Shown: positions 45,370 to 56,850 of the stretch, one piece after another | Numbering within the stretch: the stretch's first letter is position 1 | Layout: every line of letters begins with the position of its first letter | Assembly (NCBI GenBank): GCA_025617745.1 | Contig: CM046858.1 | Coordinates: forward strand, 46,333,697-46,397,696 | From: Heliocidaris erythrogramma | Taxonomy: Eukaryota; Echinodermata; Echinoidea; Camarodonta; Echinometridae | Direction: 5' to 3' | DNA: 64,000 nt | Translations under genes and position numbers: made by a program | Notes under the pieces: generated by a model | The model's database searches: none | Told to the model about the DNA's origin: nothing | Seen by the model: the letters and a program-made list of their open reading frames with translations, nothing else

Positions 45370-45975
45370 TATTACGCGGTTTCGACACGCATCGTGTTTT
45401 CTACAAACAGGATGATACCGTCAACCAGCAAGGATGTACTACCCACCCCCACTTGAGTAATGTTATTTACCAATTTCAGTGCCGGTGCGATGCCAGGTAC
45501 GTGGGCCGTACTTCTCAGCGGTTGGCTGATCGCATTAAACAACACGTCCCCTCATCTATTCGGAACCGTACAACCAATCAGCGCACGCAGCCCGTCCGTG
45601 CCTGCAAATCTGAAATGCACGCTAACAGACCAAAGATAGCCAAATGCGATTCAGCGATTGGTCTCCACTTGCTGAACAATCCAGCTTGCGCACAAAGCTA
45701 TGCCGACGATCAATTCTCAATTATGTCCCGGGCCAGAAGCGCAGCGCATTTACGCTTTCTGGAAGGCGCCTACATTCAATCGCACGAACCCCTTCTGTGC
45801 AGACAAAAGGAGTTCGTCCTAGCTTTGCGATTGTTCTGAAATTACGGCGTCTAGGTTGCGTCCGGGTTCATCGAGTATAATATAGTTGATTTCAAGTAAT
45901 TTGTTATATACCTGCGTGATAACCTGATAAATGCAGGTCGAAAAGCTTCGTTATCGTGTCTCTTTTTCGTGCCAT
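45370..45975 (+). pseudogene. Penelope-like GIY-YIG endonuclease fragment, plus copy
   Basis: The frame at 45453-45839 codes for NVIYQFQCRCDARYVGRTSQ and RLADRIKQHVPSSIR (GIY-YIG with Cys pair), then AKCDSAIGLHLLNNPACAQS through LALRLF and a stop. The last roughly 230 bp and the tail are repeated in inverted orientation at 45007-45356, giving a head-to-head structure. No RT is present. An inverted-terminal Penelope-like remnant. Confidence 0.8.
45918..45955 (+). ncRNA. Hammerhead-like motif, decayed core
   Basis: Plus-strand mate of 45018-45056: GATAAC, CTGATAA, nine bases, GAA, AAGCTT, C, GTTATC. Stems I and III are intact, but the core has CTGATAA in place of CTGATGA, which should abolish cleavage. 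Confidence 0.45.
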
Positions 45976-46139
45976 ATTGAAATTTTGTAGTACCAAAAAA
46001 TTATTTGTGTAAAATATTGTCAATATTAATAGCGTTTTCCCATGAAACAGACCCACAACCATAAATGTATAAGAAAAAAATCGTATCGATATTTTGAAAT
46101 AATGGTTTTGGAGGATAATTTCAAAGTACGTACTTTTTG

Positions 46140-46235
46140 GTATCTATCTATCTATCTGTTTATTTATCTATCTCTACCTACCTATCTCTCTATATTGATC
46201 TATCTATATCTATTTAATTATCTATCTAATCAACC
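46140..46235. repeat. Degenerate (TCTA)n microsatellite
   Basis: Imperfect TATC/TCTA repeats of roughly 95 bp, about 120 bp upstream of the sphingomyelin-synthase-like exon. Confidence 0.8.
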
Positions 46236-46355
46236 AATCCTAATAATATTTTCTAGACAGTTTCTTTCACAAGTGCAATCGCATTACCAGTACTCAACTT
46301 CATGATTGAAGAAACACCGTTTTCTTCTTATTCTGTGTTGATTTAAATTATACAG

Positions 46356-46718
46356 AATCGAAATGGAATCCTCATCAAATAACAAATCTAGCGCCGTACA
46401 GAATGGCGTATCGATCACGATGACGTCAGAATGTCTTCACCAGAACGGTTACTACCATCAACCGACAGAAAAGCCTCTCCTTCCGGAATACTGGAAGACA
46501 CTCTTGAGCGTGTTATACCTGAACCTCGTGTCCTTCTCCATGTGTTATGCAGTCACTGTCACCCATCAGGCCGCACCAGACAGGCACGTTCATCCTCCCC
46601 TTCCCGATTCTCTCATGGACAGCATGCCTTACATACCCTGGGGTACTCAAGGGGCGGAGGTTTGTACCGTGGTTCTAGGTAGCGTTCTACTTCTGCTTTT
46701 CGTCGTTCATAAACACAG
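46356..46718 (+). CDS. Sphingomyelin-synthase-like protein, first coding exon (partial)
   Basis: The ATG at 46363 follows a TTATACAG acceptor. The frame codes for 118 residues plus two bases and ends HKH(R) at a GTAAAT donor (46719). It contains PEYWKTLLSVLYLNLVSF, one membrane segment (44-67), then a VTHQ...PDR...PPLPD loop (68-82), W93 and a second membrane segment (98-115). This order and the PPLPD motif match the first two membrane helices of SMS1/SMS2, Golgi and plasma-membrane enzymes that move phosphocholine from phosphatidylcholine to ceramide. There is no SAM domain, so it is closer to SMS2 in layout. The catalytic His/Asp segments would be in later exons, which I do not find in the following 17 kb; it may be a gene with long introns or an orphan exon. 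Confidence 0.7.
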
Positions 46719-47863
46719 GTAAATAAGATGATCGGACATTCGCTCCGCTCCGGGTTTAATTCATTTCGTCGAAGATACACATTTTAAGGTGCCTTTTGAG
46801 TCGACAATCTGGAAAAAGGGAGTGGGGGGGGGGGGGGGCGGACCGGTTGTTAATTTAAGGTTAGGTTTGCAATTGGGTTTTAAGTATAGTGGTCATGATC
46901 CACGCTAGAAATTAGGCATCCGGTAAAGGCTCGCTCTAATATGAAGCGGTGAACCGCCTAAAAAATATAAACAAACAAAAACGAAAACAAAAAAACACGG
47001 GTTTTTTTTAAAGACCTCAGCCTGACCCAAAACAACCATATATTGACGTAAAGCTTAGTAAACAAAGAATATAATTACCCTGGATATTCATAAATTTTCG
47101 TCTCCGTTTATCCATAAAAAATAAAAAAGATAATTTTTTTTGGTCCGCCCCCTCCCTATTGCGTAACAAGAGAGGAAACTGCAGGGGGTCGCTAGACGTG
47201 TGACGACATGTCATGTATACAGCTCCGAGTGCGTCTACACGATATGTCGTCATCAAATTTTCACCCCCCGCAAAGTAGCGTTCCTCAGAGACGGGGCCCT
47301 CGTCAGAAAAACCACCGGGGCTCAACATTCGGGACGCTGTTACTCATTCCACAGGAAACGGAATCTCATGAAGTTGGTTTCAATTTGTTCAGAAAATATA
47401 TAGCTCCCCGTGGATGAATAAAGTGTATATTTCAAAATTCGGTCAGGCTGAGGTCTTTAAGCGTATAGTGCACTTCACATTTCTGTATGTTGCATATGCC
47501 ACACAGGTAAGTGATCACTCGTATATACCTTTGATACCATGCATATCATGTATCCCCACTTGCAATTCATTAGTACACAAAAAACGGCGGCCGTTTTTTT
47601 TTTTTTTGTTTTTTTTTTGAGGCGATTTACTGCGACATAATATGTGAACGCGCCCTTAAAGTTGAAAATGACCGTCTAGCAACTGTCGCCGAGGCATGTA
47701 TTGAAGAACGATAAAAAAAATCATCTAGTGGCGTATCCAGCTAAGAGGCGGAGGTTGCCTACGCCCCACCATTAATTTGATTAGCAGATAAGAAAATGTC
47801 ATTGAAACTAAAACCGAAAATAAATAATAAAAAAATAGCAGAAGGTGCCAGAGGAAACGACTT
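46719..47863. other. No further exon seen
   Basis: Contains a G tract near 46826-46838 and T tracts near 47597. No sphingomyelin-synthase motif found in any frame. Confidence 0.4.
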
Positions 47864-48165
47864 TAAAGGGATACTCAACCGCAGATTGTGGACGTTTGAA
47901 TGCCGCGAGAGGGCACCGTGATCGTTACCTGATCATGCCGTTGCCCCTCGGGGCGCAAACATCGGATAGACTGGTCGCCGCACAAACATATACGCTCCAC
48001 CTGAGCTCGAGCTCTCGTGCGAGATTCGGTCGACTTCCTGCAGTCGAAACGTAATCCCACTTAGTCCAACGGACGCGTTCGACGCACAAACTTTTTGTAC
48101 GAGTGAATGGGGCTTACGCAATCCTGACTTTCCCCACGGCCGCCCGGTGGCGTATCCCTTTAACC
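47864..48165. mobile_element. GC-rich ~300-bp MITE, copy 2 (inverse of 40319-40623)
   Basis: Starts TTTAAAGGGATACTCAACC, ends GGCGTATCCCTTTAA. Collinear with the reverse complement of copy 1 over its whole length, with scattered differences. Confidence 0.85.
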
Positions 48166-48479
48166 TCTCTTTGTCGGCAAGTCCCGTTTATCACTACGTT
48201 CAGCATAAACTCATGGTGACAAACCCTGAGATATTTGTTTGAAGTTTATTTGTTCCAAAAACGATTTCTACAGCATATTTGTCATTTTCAAAACAGGGGT
48301 ATAAAGAACTCAAATCAAGTACAATATGCAGTACATAGGTAAAAAGTTTGAGAGATAGGCCTATATGAACGACTGGCAAAAAGAAGAAAAAAAAGCATTG
48401 CTTGTATAGGATTAGGCTCCCGTATAGAGTAAGTAATTCTGAATGGGATGCAATAAAAAGCGAGACGTTTTAGAAGTAT

Positions 48480-48640
48480 CAGATTTACTAAACGTGGAGT
48501 AAGGAAACGAGAAAGGCGAAAGAGAAGAAGAAAAAAGAAAAAAAGGAAAAGCAAGAAAAAAAGGAAAAAGGAAAAAGAAAGCAGAAGAGGAGGAAAAAGA
48601 GGGAGAAGTAGAAAAAGAAGGAGAAGAAGGAGAAGAAAAA
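48480..48640. repeat. Polypurine tract
   Basis: About 150 bases almost only A and G on the plus strand. Frames on the minus strand here are low-complexity. Confidence 0.8.
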
Positions 48641-48674
48641 TTGTAAAGGCAGGACAGTGTTACACGAGCAAAGT

Positions 48675-49620
48675 CTATGTGGCCACCTGTACGATCCAGC
48701 ATGATATGAATATTAATACATACATGTACTTACTTAAACGGTAACACCTTAGCTTCCGTTTAAAAGAACTGTTGGAGGGGTTATCAACAAGTCCGTTATT
48801 TAGGCTGTTCCAGAATTTGGGTCCAGTAAAGGTGATTGTTTGCAAAAACGGTGCGAGCTCGGGGGAGGTGGAAATGGTTTGTTTGTCTAGTTGGATAGGA
48901 ATGTATAACCTTGTTGCGTTGAAATATAGGGACGAAAGCATCTGTTAAATTACCTTTCGAGAGTTCGTACATAAATATTCCAAGATTGTATAAATACAAG
49001 TCAGATATCTTAAGGATATTACAATTATAGAAAAGCTCATTTGTATGTGCACGAAATCCAACATTATTTACTATTCTAATAAGCCGTTTTTGTACAACTT
49101 TAATTTTGTCCATTAGGGTTATGGAGCTATTTCCCCATGGAAGTATACACAAGTTAAGATAAGGCAAGATGAGGGCAGAATAGAGTATAGGCATAATATG
49201 AGAAGGTACAAAAGGTTTCAACTTTTTCATTACACCTGAATTACGTGACAACATTTAAATTTCATGCTATTTGTACAATAAAACAAATTTCATGCTATTT
49301 AGTAATTCTATAATATCCTTACCAGGTAATATACAAATGAACAATAAAAATATCGCCCAGGGTGAATGTACCAAATTTGGGGGTGTTTTTATAGACTGTA
49401 GACTAACATGGAGAGTTCAAATTGATTGCTTATGTAAACTTTGTTTTATTGTATATATATCATGATTTAGAGTGTCGAAGGCCTTGGAGAAGTCCAGGAA
49501 ATAACCTGACGTGTATGACATACTGATAATAATCATGTTCATCATTCTGTCAATGGCTCTGGCAATTTTATTGATGAATTATAGAAGCGCGTGCGGTTGA
49601 ATGCTTTTTGCGGAAACCAA
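48675..49620 (-). pseudogene. Old LINE, 3' part, with an internal inversion
   Basis: Minus strand 49620-49455 codes for FGFRKKHSTAR and FLDFSKAFDTLNH (RT motifs). The piece 49277-49450 reads on the plus strand instead (KFGGVFIDCRLTW, an RT thumb motif). Minus strand 49254-48675 codes for the C-terminal region with KVVQKRLIRIVNN, HSYPTRQTNHFHLPRARTV and GPKFWNSLNN. The YADD region is lost. It continues upstream at 51862-52980, interrupted by a younger LINE. Confidence 0.75.
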
Positions 49621-49621
49621 A

Positions 49622-51856
49622 TGATTGATTGATTGATTGATTGATTTATTTACCAACAAGAAGAACATGTATTACAATATAACGGTATAACATTTTACAC
49701 ATGATAAACATGACAAATCAAAAATACTTCAAAAGCAAAAATTAATGGTAAAAAGGAACCAGAAAATAGCACATGTGCTAGTCGAGCCTGGCCCCAGGTC
49801 AAAGGTATAATGTACTGAATTAATATGTTAACTAAGTAAACTGTACAATGAGAATAACTATATAAACGTACAAATCCTAAAGTCTAAGATTAACACTAGG
49901 TATAATGAGTTGTGTAATCAAATAATTTAACAAACATAAGGAATTAAATAGACATATTAATATAACTCAATACAAATATAAACAAAAACTTAAAAAAAAC
50001 CAAAAAAAAATCTTATTTATCTTTTAATAAAAAAAGCTTTATAGAATGCCGAAATCTAGATCGTGTTCTTTCCAATCTGATATCACTAGGTAGTCTATTC
50101 CAACAATCGCTACCCACAAAGGACAATGAAAATCTACCCTGAGTCGTTTTAAAAAGTGGGAGATGCAACTGGCCCCCTTCTCTTTGTCTCGTTGAATAAC
50201 TATGCTGTATGATTGTACAATAATCTGTAAGGGAGTGAGGTAGATTCTTATGTACTAAATCAAACATAAAAGTGGCTACAGATATATGATGTACCTCAAA
50301 AACATTCAAAATTTCCATAGATTGGAATATTGGCCGTGTGTGAGATCTAAAACCACTAAAGGTAATAGCTCGCATTGCCATTTTTTGTGTATAAAGTATA
50401 CTATTGAGGTATGTTTTGTAAGTGCTCCCCCACACCTCAATACCATATGTGATATGCGGTTGTATAACAATATCAGTGTATGTTTTGGTACAAAATGGCA
50501 CAGCCTAAACAAAACACCAACCTTTTTTCTTATGCCTTGATTTACCACTTCAATGTGGGGTCTCCAAGTCAAATGTTTATCAATATGTATACCAACAAAA
50601 GTAGCCACATCAACCTCTTTTATTTCTTTCCCAAATATTTCAAATCTTCCTCCTAAAACAGGCTTCATCCTCCGACTGCTTAAAAGTATGAAATTAGTTT
50701 TTGTTGAATTAATTGTTAGCCTGTTCGCAAAACACCATTCTTGTACCAGTTGCAAATGGGTATTAACCTCGTGTACATCAATAACACATTGGCGAGCTGG
50801 AAATGTGTGGAATAAGTTAGAATCGTCTGCAAATAGTCTAAAGTTAAAAAAGTCAGTGACTAGTGGCAAATCGTTAATGTACATTAAAAATAGAGTTGGG
50901 CCTAACACAGAACCCTGTGGGACACCGCATTTGATTTGCAGCATATCTGATGATGTGTTCCCGTTATTTACAAACTGGAATCTATTCTGAAAATAATTTT
51001 GAAACCACTGTAAGGGCAATCCTCGTATACCATAATGGGATAGTTTTCGTAACAATATACTATGATCAATAGTATCAAATGCTTTTTGGAAATCAATAAA
51101 AATTCCAAGTGTGCATTTCCCTTCATCTATAGATTTCAATGTTGCATTAATGAAATTAATTATTGACAGCTTAGTACTATATTTTTTTCGAAAACCATAC
51201 TGATGCTGATGTAATATACTATTTGTTTCCAAAAAATTAAGCACTCTGACATTAACAATCTTTTCAAATATCTTACATAACACAGGCAAAACTGATATTG
51301 GTCTATAATTTCCACAATCAAAATTAGATCCTTTCTTATATAAAGGGGTAATTTTCGCAATTTTCATTTCATCAGGAAATGTACCAGTTTCCAGTGAAAG
51401 ATTAAAAACATACACTAAAATTGCTGAAATATGGTATGCACAATCTCTTAATAACCGTGCCGGGATATTATCATGGCCACTCGCTTTCTTTGTGTTTAAT
51501 GACTGAAGGAGGTTTAAGACTTCAGTATACGTAACCGGTTTCCAAAAAAAAAAGATTTCTCAACGGGTGTCCCTAGATAATTTACAAATTCATTATCTTT
51601 CGTAGTGCATTAGATAAGCTGGGTCCAATATTAACAAAGAAATTATTAAATTCATTTACAATAGAAAATGTACTGGTTATTTCTTCATTCTGTCCATTTG
51701 CCTGTGTAATAAGTTTGTTTATTTGTTTTGCTGAACCACTCTTACTCCCTAGTAATTCATTAATAACCCTCCATGTTTGGCTAGGGTTGTTCCTATTTTC
51801 ATCTAACAAAGTACTATAATAATTCCTTTTAGCATTTTTCAAAACAGTAGTTAAAA
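49622..51856 (-). pseudogene. Younger CR1/L2-group LINE with long RT frame
   Basis: Read on the minus strand. Pre-RT residues NAKRNYYSTLLDENRNNPSQ and FNNFFVNIGPSL (51850-51600) are followed by a continuous frame 51550-50306 with ITPLYKKGSNFDCGNYRPIS, QYGFRKKYSTKLSI, IFIDFQKAFDTIDH, IKCGVPQGSVLGPTLFLMYI and the catalytic FADDSNLF. After a frameshift near 50470 the frame goes on to 50013 with IQPHITYGIEVWGS and HSYSTRQREGGQLHLP. The 3' end is a (TGAT)n-type tail (49621-49648 on plus). At least two frameshifts, no endonuclease: a 5'-truncated, inactive copy with nearly complete RT. Confidence 0.88.
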
Positions 51857-51861
51857 CATTG

Positions 51862-52980
51862 AGACCCAGAGAGAACATGATTATTATTAAAAGACGTAAT
51901 GAGGCAAGAGTAAACAATTTTTCTAGAATTTTTGAGAAGCTTGTTAAGAGTCTTATGGGGCGGTAATTACCTACATCTTGTTGGTCACCTTTCTTGAAAA
52001 TAGGTATGACCTTTGCAGTCTTCATTTTATGGACAACAATGCCGTTTGTTTGTGATAGATTGAAAATATGGGTTAAAGGAGACACTATTCTATTAAAATT
52101 ACTATGATATTTATTAGTAAAACATTTGTTTTACCATCATACCTAGAGCTGTTTTTTAGCTTTAAATTGCTTACAATGTAAATAGGCCTAACTTCAGTTT
52201 CGTGAACCGGTAAAAAAGATAAACTACGTAATATTTTGTCCATTAGAAAGGAATGGAATGGTATATTGGATTCAGGAATGTTATGGGCAAGATTAGGGCC
52301 TATGTTTACAAAAAAGGAAATTAAATGCATTGGCCACGCAAGTCTGTTTATCTATATGTTCACCATCAACATGAATATTGTGCTAAGTCAGATTTATTAT
52401 TATTTTCTTATTTAAAACTTTGTGGATTACTTTCCACGTACTTTTGATATCGGACTTGAATATGTGGAATTGATTTGAATAATCTTGTTTTGTTTTTGCC
52501 GTGCGGACTAAAGTGATTAAGTTATTCCGGAAATGAGTGTATCTATTTTTATTTCTTTCGTTTGGTTTAGCTTTATATTAATAGAACAATCTATTTTTTC
52601 TCTTTATTGACCTTAGAACAGCTTTCAAGATCCAAGGAGATCTTGGCACTTTTTGTAGTTTATGCGGGCAGGACATTGTAAGGGTATGTTGGTATCAAAC
52701 AATTCAGTAAATATATCAATAAATTTGTCGAGTGCTAAGTTGGAATCTTCAATATCGTATACCTGTTGCCAGTTAATAAACGAGGGGCTTTCTCTGACTC
52801 TATTGAGGTTGTCCTCTGATAACACTCGCAATCCGTTTTGTATATACTATTATTACCTGATTGAGACGATTGTGTGATGTTCGATATAAAGGAAAATATT
52901 GGGAAATGATCGGACAGGTCCGAAACAACGATTCCAGAGAAAACGGGAGCATTTACATTACAGAATTTTTTAATATGTCA
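51862..52980 (-). pseudogene. Old LINE, 5' part (continues at 49620)
   Basis: Minus strand: SPSFINWQQVYDIEDSNLA near 52780, SDIKSTWKVIHKVLNKK near 52430, FFVNIGPNLAHNIPESNI (52310), then HKMKTAKVIPIFKKGDQQDV and GNYRPIRLLTSFSKILEKLF (52030-51910). The RT frame stops at the insertion point of the younger LINE and its next motif (FGFRKKHST) is found on the other side at 49620. Confidence 0.75.
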
Positions 52981-53009
52981 GATTTTTCTACAGCTTCATT
53001 GCCTTCATA

Positions 53010-53553
53010 CAGGGGCGGATCCAGGATTTAGTATAAGGGGGTAGGGGGGGGGGGCACACAAATGCAGATTTGTCAACTTTTGGTAGACCCGTATTTTTGG
53101 GTCTTGCCAGCTTCTCGAAAATTCGCTCAGTGGGGGGGGGGGGGGGGGGGGGGGGTTATGGGGGGGGGGGGTCCAGTTTCCATCCATAATTCTGTGACAA
53201 GGAAAAAAAGTTATTCTAAAAGGGGGCACAATCGACAAAAGGGCGGATCCTTTATGGTCAAAATGCATACTTTTCAAATTCAAATTCAAATTCGTATTTA
53301 TTTCATTTCCAACAGAAAGAAAAGACAATGGCATTACAGATATTGTTACAGAAAATATGAAAAATATATGTACAAATTCAATTTACCTTGATAAATGTAG
53401 AAGTACACTGTACATATATAAATACATTATTAAAATGAATTATTAAAATTCTTAATTTCTGAGGAAATGTGGGGGATCCACTAAAAAGCAGTGCTTGTAA
53501 TTTCCAATGGGGGGGGGGGGGGGGGGGGGGAGGGCACCCTGGATCCGACAATG
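53010..53553. mobile_element. Poly-G hAT-type MITE with exact 8-bp duplication
   Basis: Starts CAGGGGCGGATCCAGG and ends CCTGGATCCGACAATG, flanked by CCTTCATA on both sides (53002-53009, 53554-53561). It contains G tracts of 9-22 bases and shares interior words with the copies at 18629 and 58294. A second sequence (about 53270-53500, (TTCAAA)n start, LINE-tail-like) seems inserted in it. Confidence 0.85.
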
Positions 53554-53726
53554 CCTTCATATACCTTCACATGTGATTTTTAAGTTACATTGATTTGTGA
53601 ATGCTGTCATGTTCTAAATGATTCTTAGCTCTTCTTCTTTGTCTCTGCAATGTGAACAACAGAAGAACCCGAATGGCCCGTATTCACAAAGGAGCTTTAA
53701 ACCTAAACCATGGTTTAAACCAACGA

Positions 53727-53791
53727 ACGTAGAGGGCGGCAACACTTTGCAGTCTTGCTATGAGGAAGGTTCACTTCGCTAAATTTCTGTG
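53727..53791 (+). repeat. 65-bp inverted repeat, left copy
   Basis: GGTTTAAACCAACGAACG through ATGAGGAAGGTTCACTT, found again in inverse orientation at 59558-59622. Its left flank has GGCCCGTATTCACAAAGG, the look of a transposon end. Confidence 0.75.
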
Positions 53792-55499
53792 ACCATCGTT
53801 TTCTCTCAGAGAGGTTTTTAGGCAGATTGTAGATTTGATTTTTTTTCAATTTATACTTTCAAAAACATTTGAATTAAAATGTTAAAATAAGATGTTATGT
53901 TCAATAATATTGTTGAATGATTTTTATAATTTTCAAGAGAAAAAAGATTAAAATGGTTATAAATTTATCATTTTACTTCACTATACAATAATATGTATTT
54001 GTGAGGTTGCTAACGTTTTCCTGCTATATTTCGCTGCTACTGCACTGTAATTCGATTTCGATCCATGTCCGTACCGTGTGCATACCGTGTACATTATTGC
54101 TACATAATTTATACAGTTCTCTCTCTCGATCTGACCGCCTAAGTAGACTCAGAGTCGGAGCTCGACGATGGATCAATCAAGGTTTGTTTTTAGTTATAAA
54201 TTTAGATTAACTTATTTGAAATGATGATGAAACAAATTTGGCAATCCAGGGTAATAAAATTAAAAATAGAGAGAGCTGTTAGTGTTACTGTTACTCACTT
54301 ACTGTAACGTTAATTTGTTCAATTACAAAAAAATTGTTCGGATGCTGGATGGAGCGATGATGATCATGACGATGGATGGGGGATCAGATTCGGATGACCG
54401 GACACTTAACAAAAATGAAAAAAATAAGGCGGCTGGGACATAAGGAATTCTTGTCGTGATAATCATCATCGATATATTTTTCTATAAATAATATCGGGCA
54501 AACCCAAAATAGGGGCAGGTCGGCGTACGCGTGCCATGTTTTACAGTGCGGAGATCGGCAGAGGCAAAAATGACTTTACACATGTAACAAGTTGTAATCA
54601 TAGGCCTAATCAAGTTCAAAATCAAGTTCAAAACAAATTCCAAATATATTTCAAATCAAGTAATTAATGCTGTGATAATCATATTGTCCTCTTGACTTTC
54701 AGATTTGTAGTTGTTTGATGAAAATCATAACGATTTTGGCCAGAAATGGAGTCAAACTCGCAAATGTTTCATCGCTGAATCTGGTACAAGATCGTCGCCG
54801 CCGCCGCCGCCGCCGCTGGGCTACATTTGCTTGCACACAAATGAATACAGCACGCGCAGACCGGCCCCTATTCTCCGGGTTTGCCTAATAATATCGTCTT
54901 CTAAGATAGATCAAAATAGGTCTAACTTAGGCCTAACATTAACAAAGTTAGGCCCTAGCGTTAACCATAATGATAAATGTATTTGTAACTTGTAACTTTT
55001 CACAAACTTGAGACAAGGTCAAACTCAAAGGCAAGCATGATGATGTTTTATTTTTTTTTAATTTCAAGAGAGAGAGAGTGGGTTCATATTTAGTCTTGAT
55101 TCTACTATTTGTAGACCAGAATCAAAGCACTTTTAATGAGAGATAATAATACATCTCCACAGACTAATATATCATATGGATGGCCTTTGTTGTTTCACTC
55201 AGTGACTTTCAGTAATCACATTCATTAGTCTCATGTTGACTTTGATTGCCCTCAGATAAACTTGGCAAGGAACGAACTTGTGGCTGATCTACTTGAACTA
55301 ATGGAGCCTAATGTTAGAGGTCTACATAACTCAACAACTGTTGGAGGTGCCGGATGAAGTGGAAAATCCTACTATAAAAGACTTTGATGAGACGTGAGAA
55401 ATAAACAGGTAGGTCTAGACCTAACTAGTTGGACCTAGACCTAATAATACCAAGGAGTTACCACAGGGTATTACAGCTAAAAAATATAGGTCTGGTAAT
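53792..55499. other. No gene firmly recognised
   Basis: A (GCC)n patch lies at 54797-54816. A short ATGGATCAATCAAG/GTTTGT start-plus-donor (54168) and an acceptor-led piece near 55257 (NLARNELVADLLELM) could be small exons, but nothing ties them together. Confidence 0.3.
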
Positions 55500-55645
55500 G
55501 GTAGTGGATCCAGAATCGGTTTACTTGGGGGGGGGGGGGGGGGGGAGTTTTTAGTTTACATTGTCCAACCAAAACAGCAACAACAACAAAAGAATTCTGA
55601 GAGAATGGACATTTCATTTGTCCTTTTCCTTTATCCACCACTGAG
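55500..55645. mobile_element. Probable poly-G MITE
   Basis: AGTGGATCCAGAATC at the left and TTTATCCACCACTG at the right are weak inverted repeats around an 18-base G tract. Confidence 0.4.
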
Positions 55646-56118
55646 ATCTGTTTTCTTCAGTGTAATATTAAGTTAGCTGTTTTAGTGTCTTTAAAAATCA
55701 ATTATGAGATCTTTAGGGAATGTTCAGGGTGATGTCAGTATAAATATAATTTTTAGTCCACCTTAATTATTATATGAAACATTTCATTAATTAATGCAAA
55801 CAGAAACAAAACAAAATAAGATGGTTGAATACATTACACTTTTATTAAATTCCACAAATATTTTAGGATGGATTGTACATGCAGTTAGTATTTATCCTCT
55901 TTGAAAAGATCACGAGGGTGAGGATGAGCGTATCTCATTTTTTTTTCTTAATACATAATAATGCTTCTCTACACGACTCTCCTTCATCTATTTTACAGAT
56001 GATGATGAAGATGAAGGCTTACCGCTGAGAATGAAGACAAATTCTGAGAGGAACAAATAAATTCTTAGCTGCTCCAGTTTTGCATGGTAGGTCTATGCTG
56101 TAAGAGAAAGATTGCTAT

Positions 56119-56231
56119 CAGGGGTGTCAATCCGTTTTTGGATTGGGGGGGGGGGGGCAAAATGATATATTTGCCCTATCAATATTATCGGGGGGGGGGG
56201 GGCAACTGCCATTGCATAATCGACGCCCCTG
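56119..56231. mobile_element. Poly-G MITE, CAGGGGTGTC type
   Basis: CAGGGGTGTCAATCC at the left pairs with ATCGACGCCCCTG at the right. Two G tracts of 12-13 bases. Confidence 0.65.
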
Positions 56232-56617
56232 GTTGTTATTAGTACCTCAATACAATCTAGGTACACATATTTTTCTTCACATAAACATACCAACTGAATT
56301 TTCTCGAGACTTTACTAATTTGGTTGCTTTTGAATAGCCTTGAAAATTTTATGTGTCCAACTTATTTCCTCTTTAAAGAGTTTTGAGAATTCACACTTAT
56401 TATTCCATTTCATAAAAAGAGTTGATGCTAACTGTGTTAATAGGAAGCTCGAAGTTTCAGGGTTTTATTTTAATTCTAACTGTTGCTTGTTTAATTATGA
56501 AATACACAATGGATGCTATTGTCTAAAATCTTTCCTATTTTCTTTCGACAGATATGGATTTCTACTTCAGCTCTTCCGTGGAATATCCCCCTGCTTTGAT
56601 CAACATGTATCTCTTCT

Positions 56618-56801
56618 GGGTCCGCTCGCTATTCAAAAGGACAGCTATTCATAGAAAACCACTATATTCATTTAACACACGTTACGAAGAGCAGTTCTTA
56701 TGAACAGTTATGAATAATGGTAATTTGTCTATTTAGAAGGACCGCTATTCATTTAGTCACGCATTATGAATAAGCGGTCCTTATGAATAGCGAGGTTACC
56801 C
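56618..56801. mobile_element. Foldback MITE with GCTATTCA arms
   Basis: CTCGCTATTCAAAAGGACAG at 56625 is mirrored by CGGTCCTTATGAATAGCGAG ending at 56794, with further ATTCAT palindromes inside. Confidence 0.65.
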
Positions 56802-56850
56802 CATTTCTTCATATTAAAATCATATCTGGCTTCAAGTATAATATGCATGT

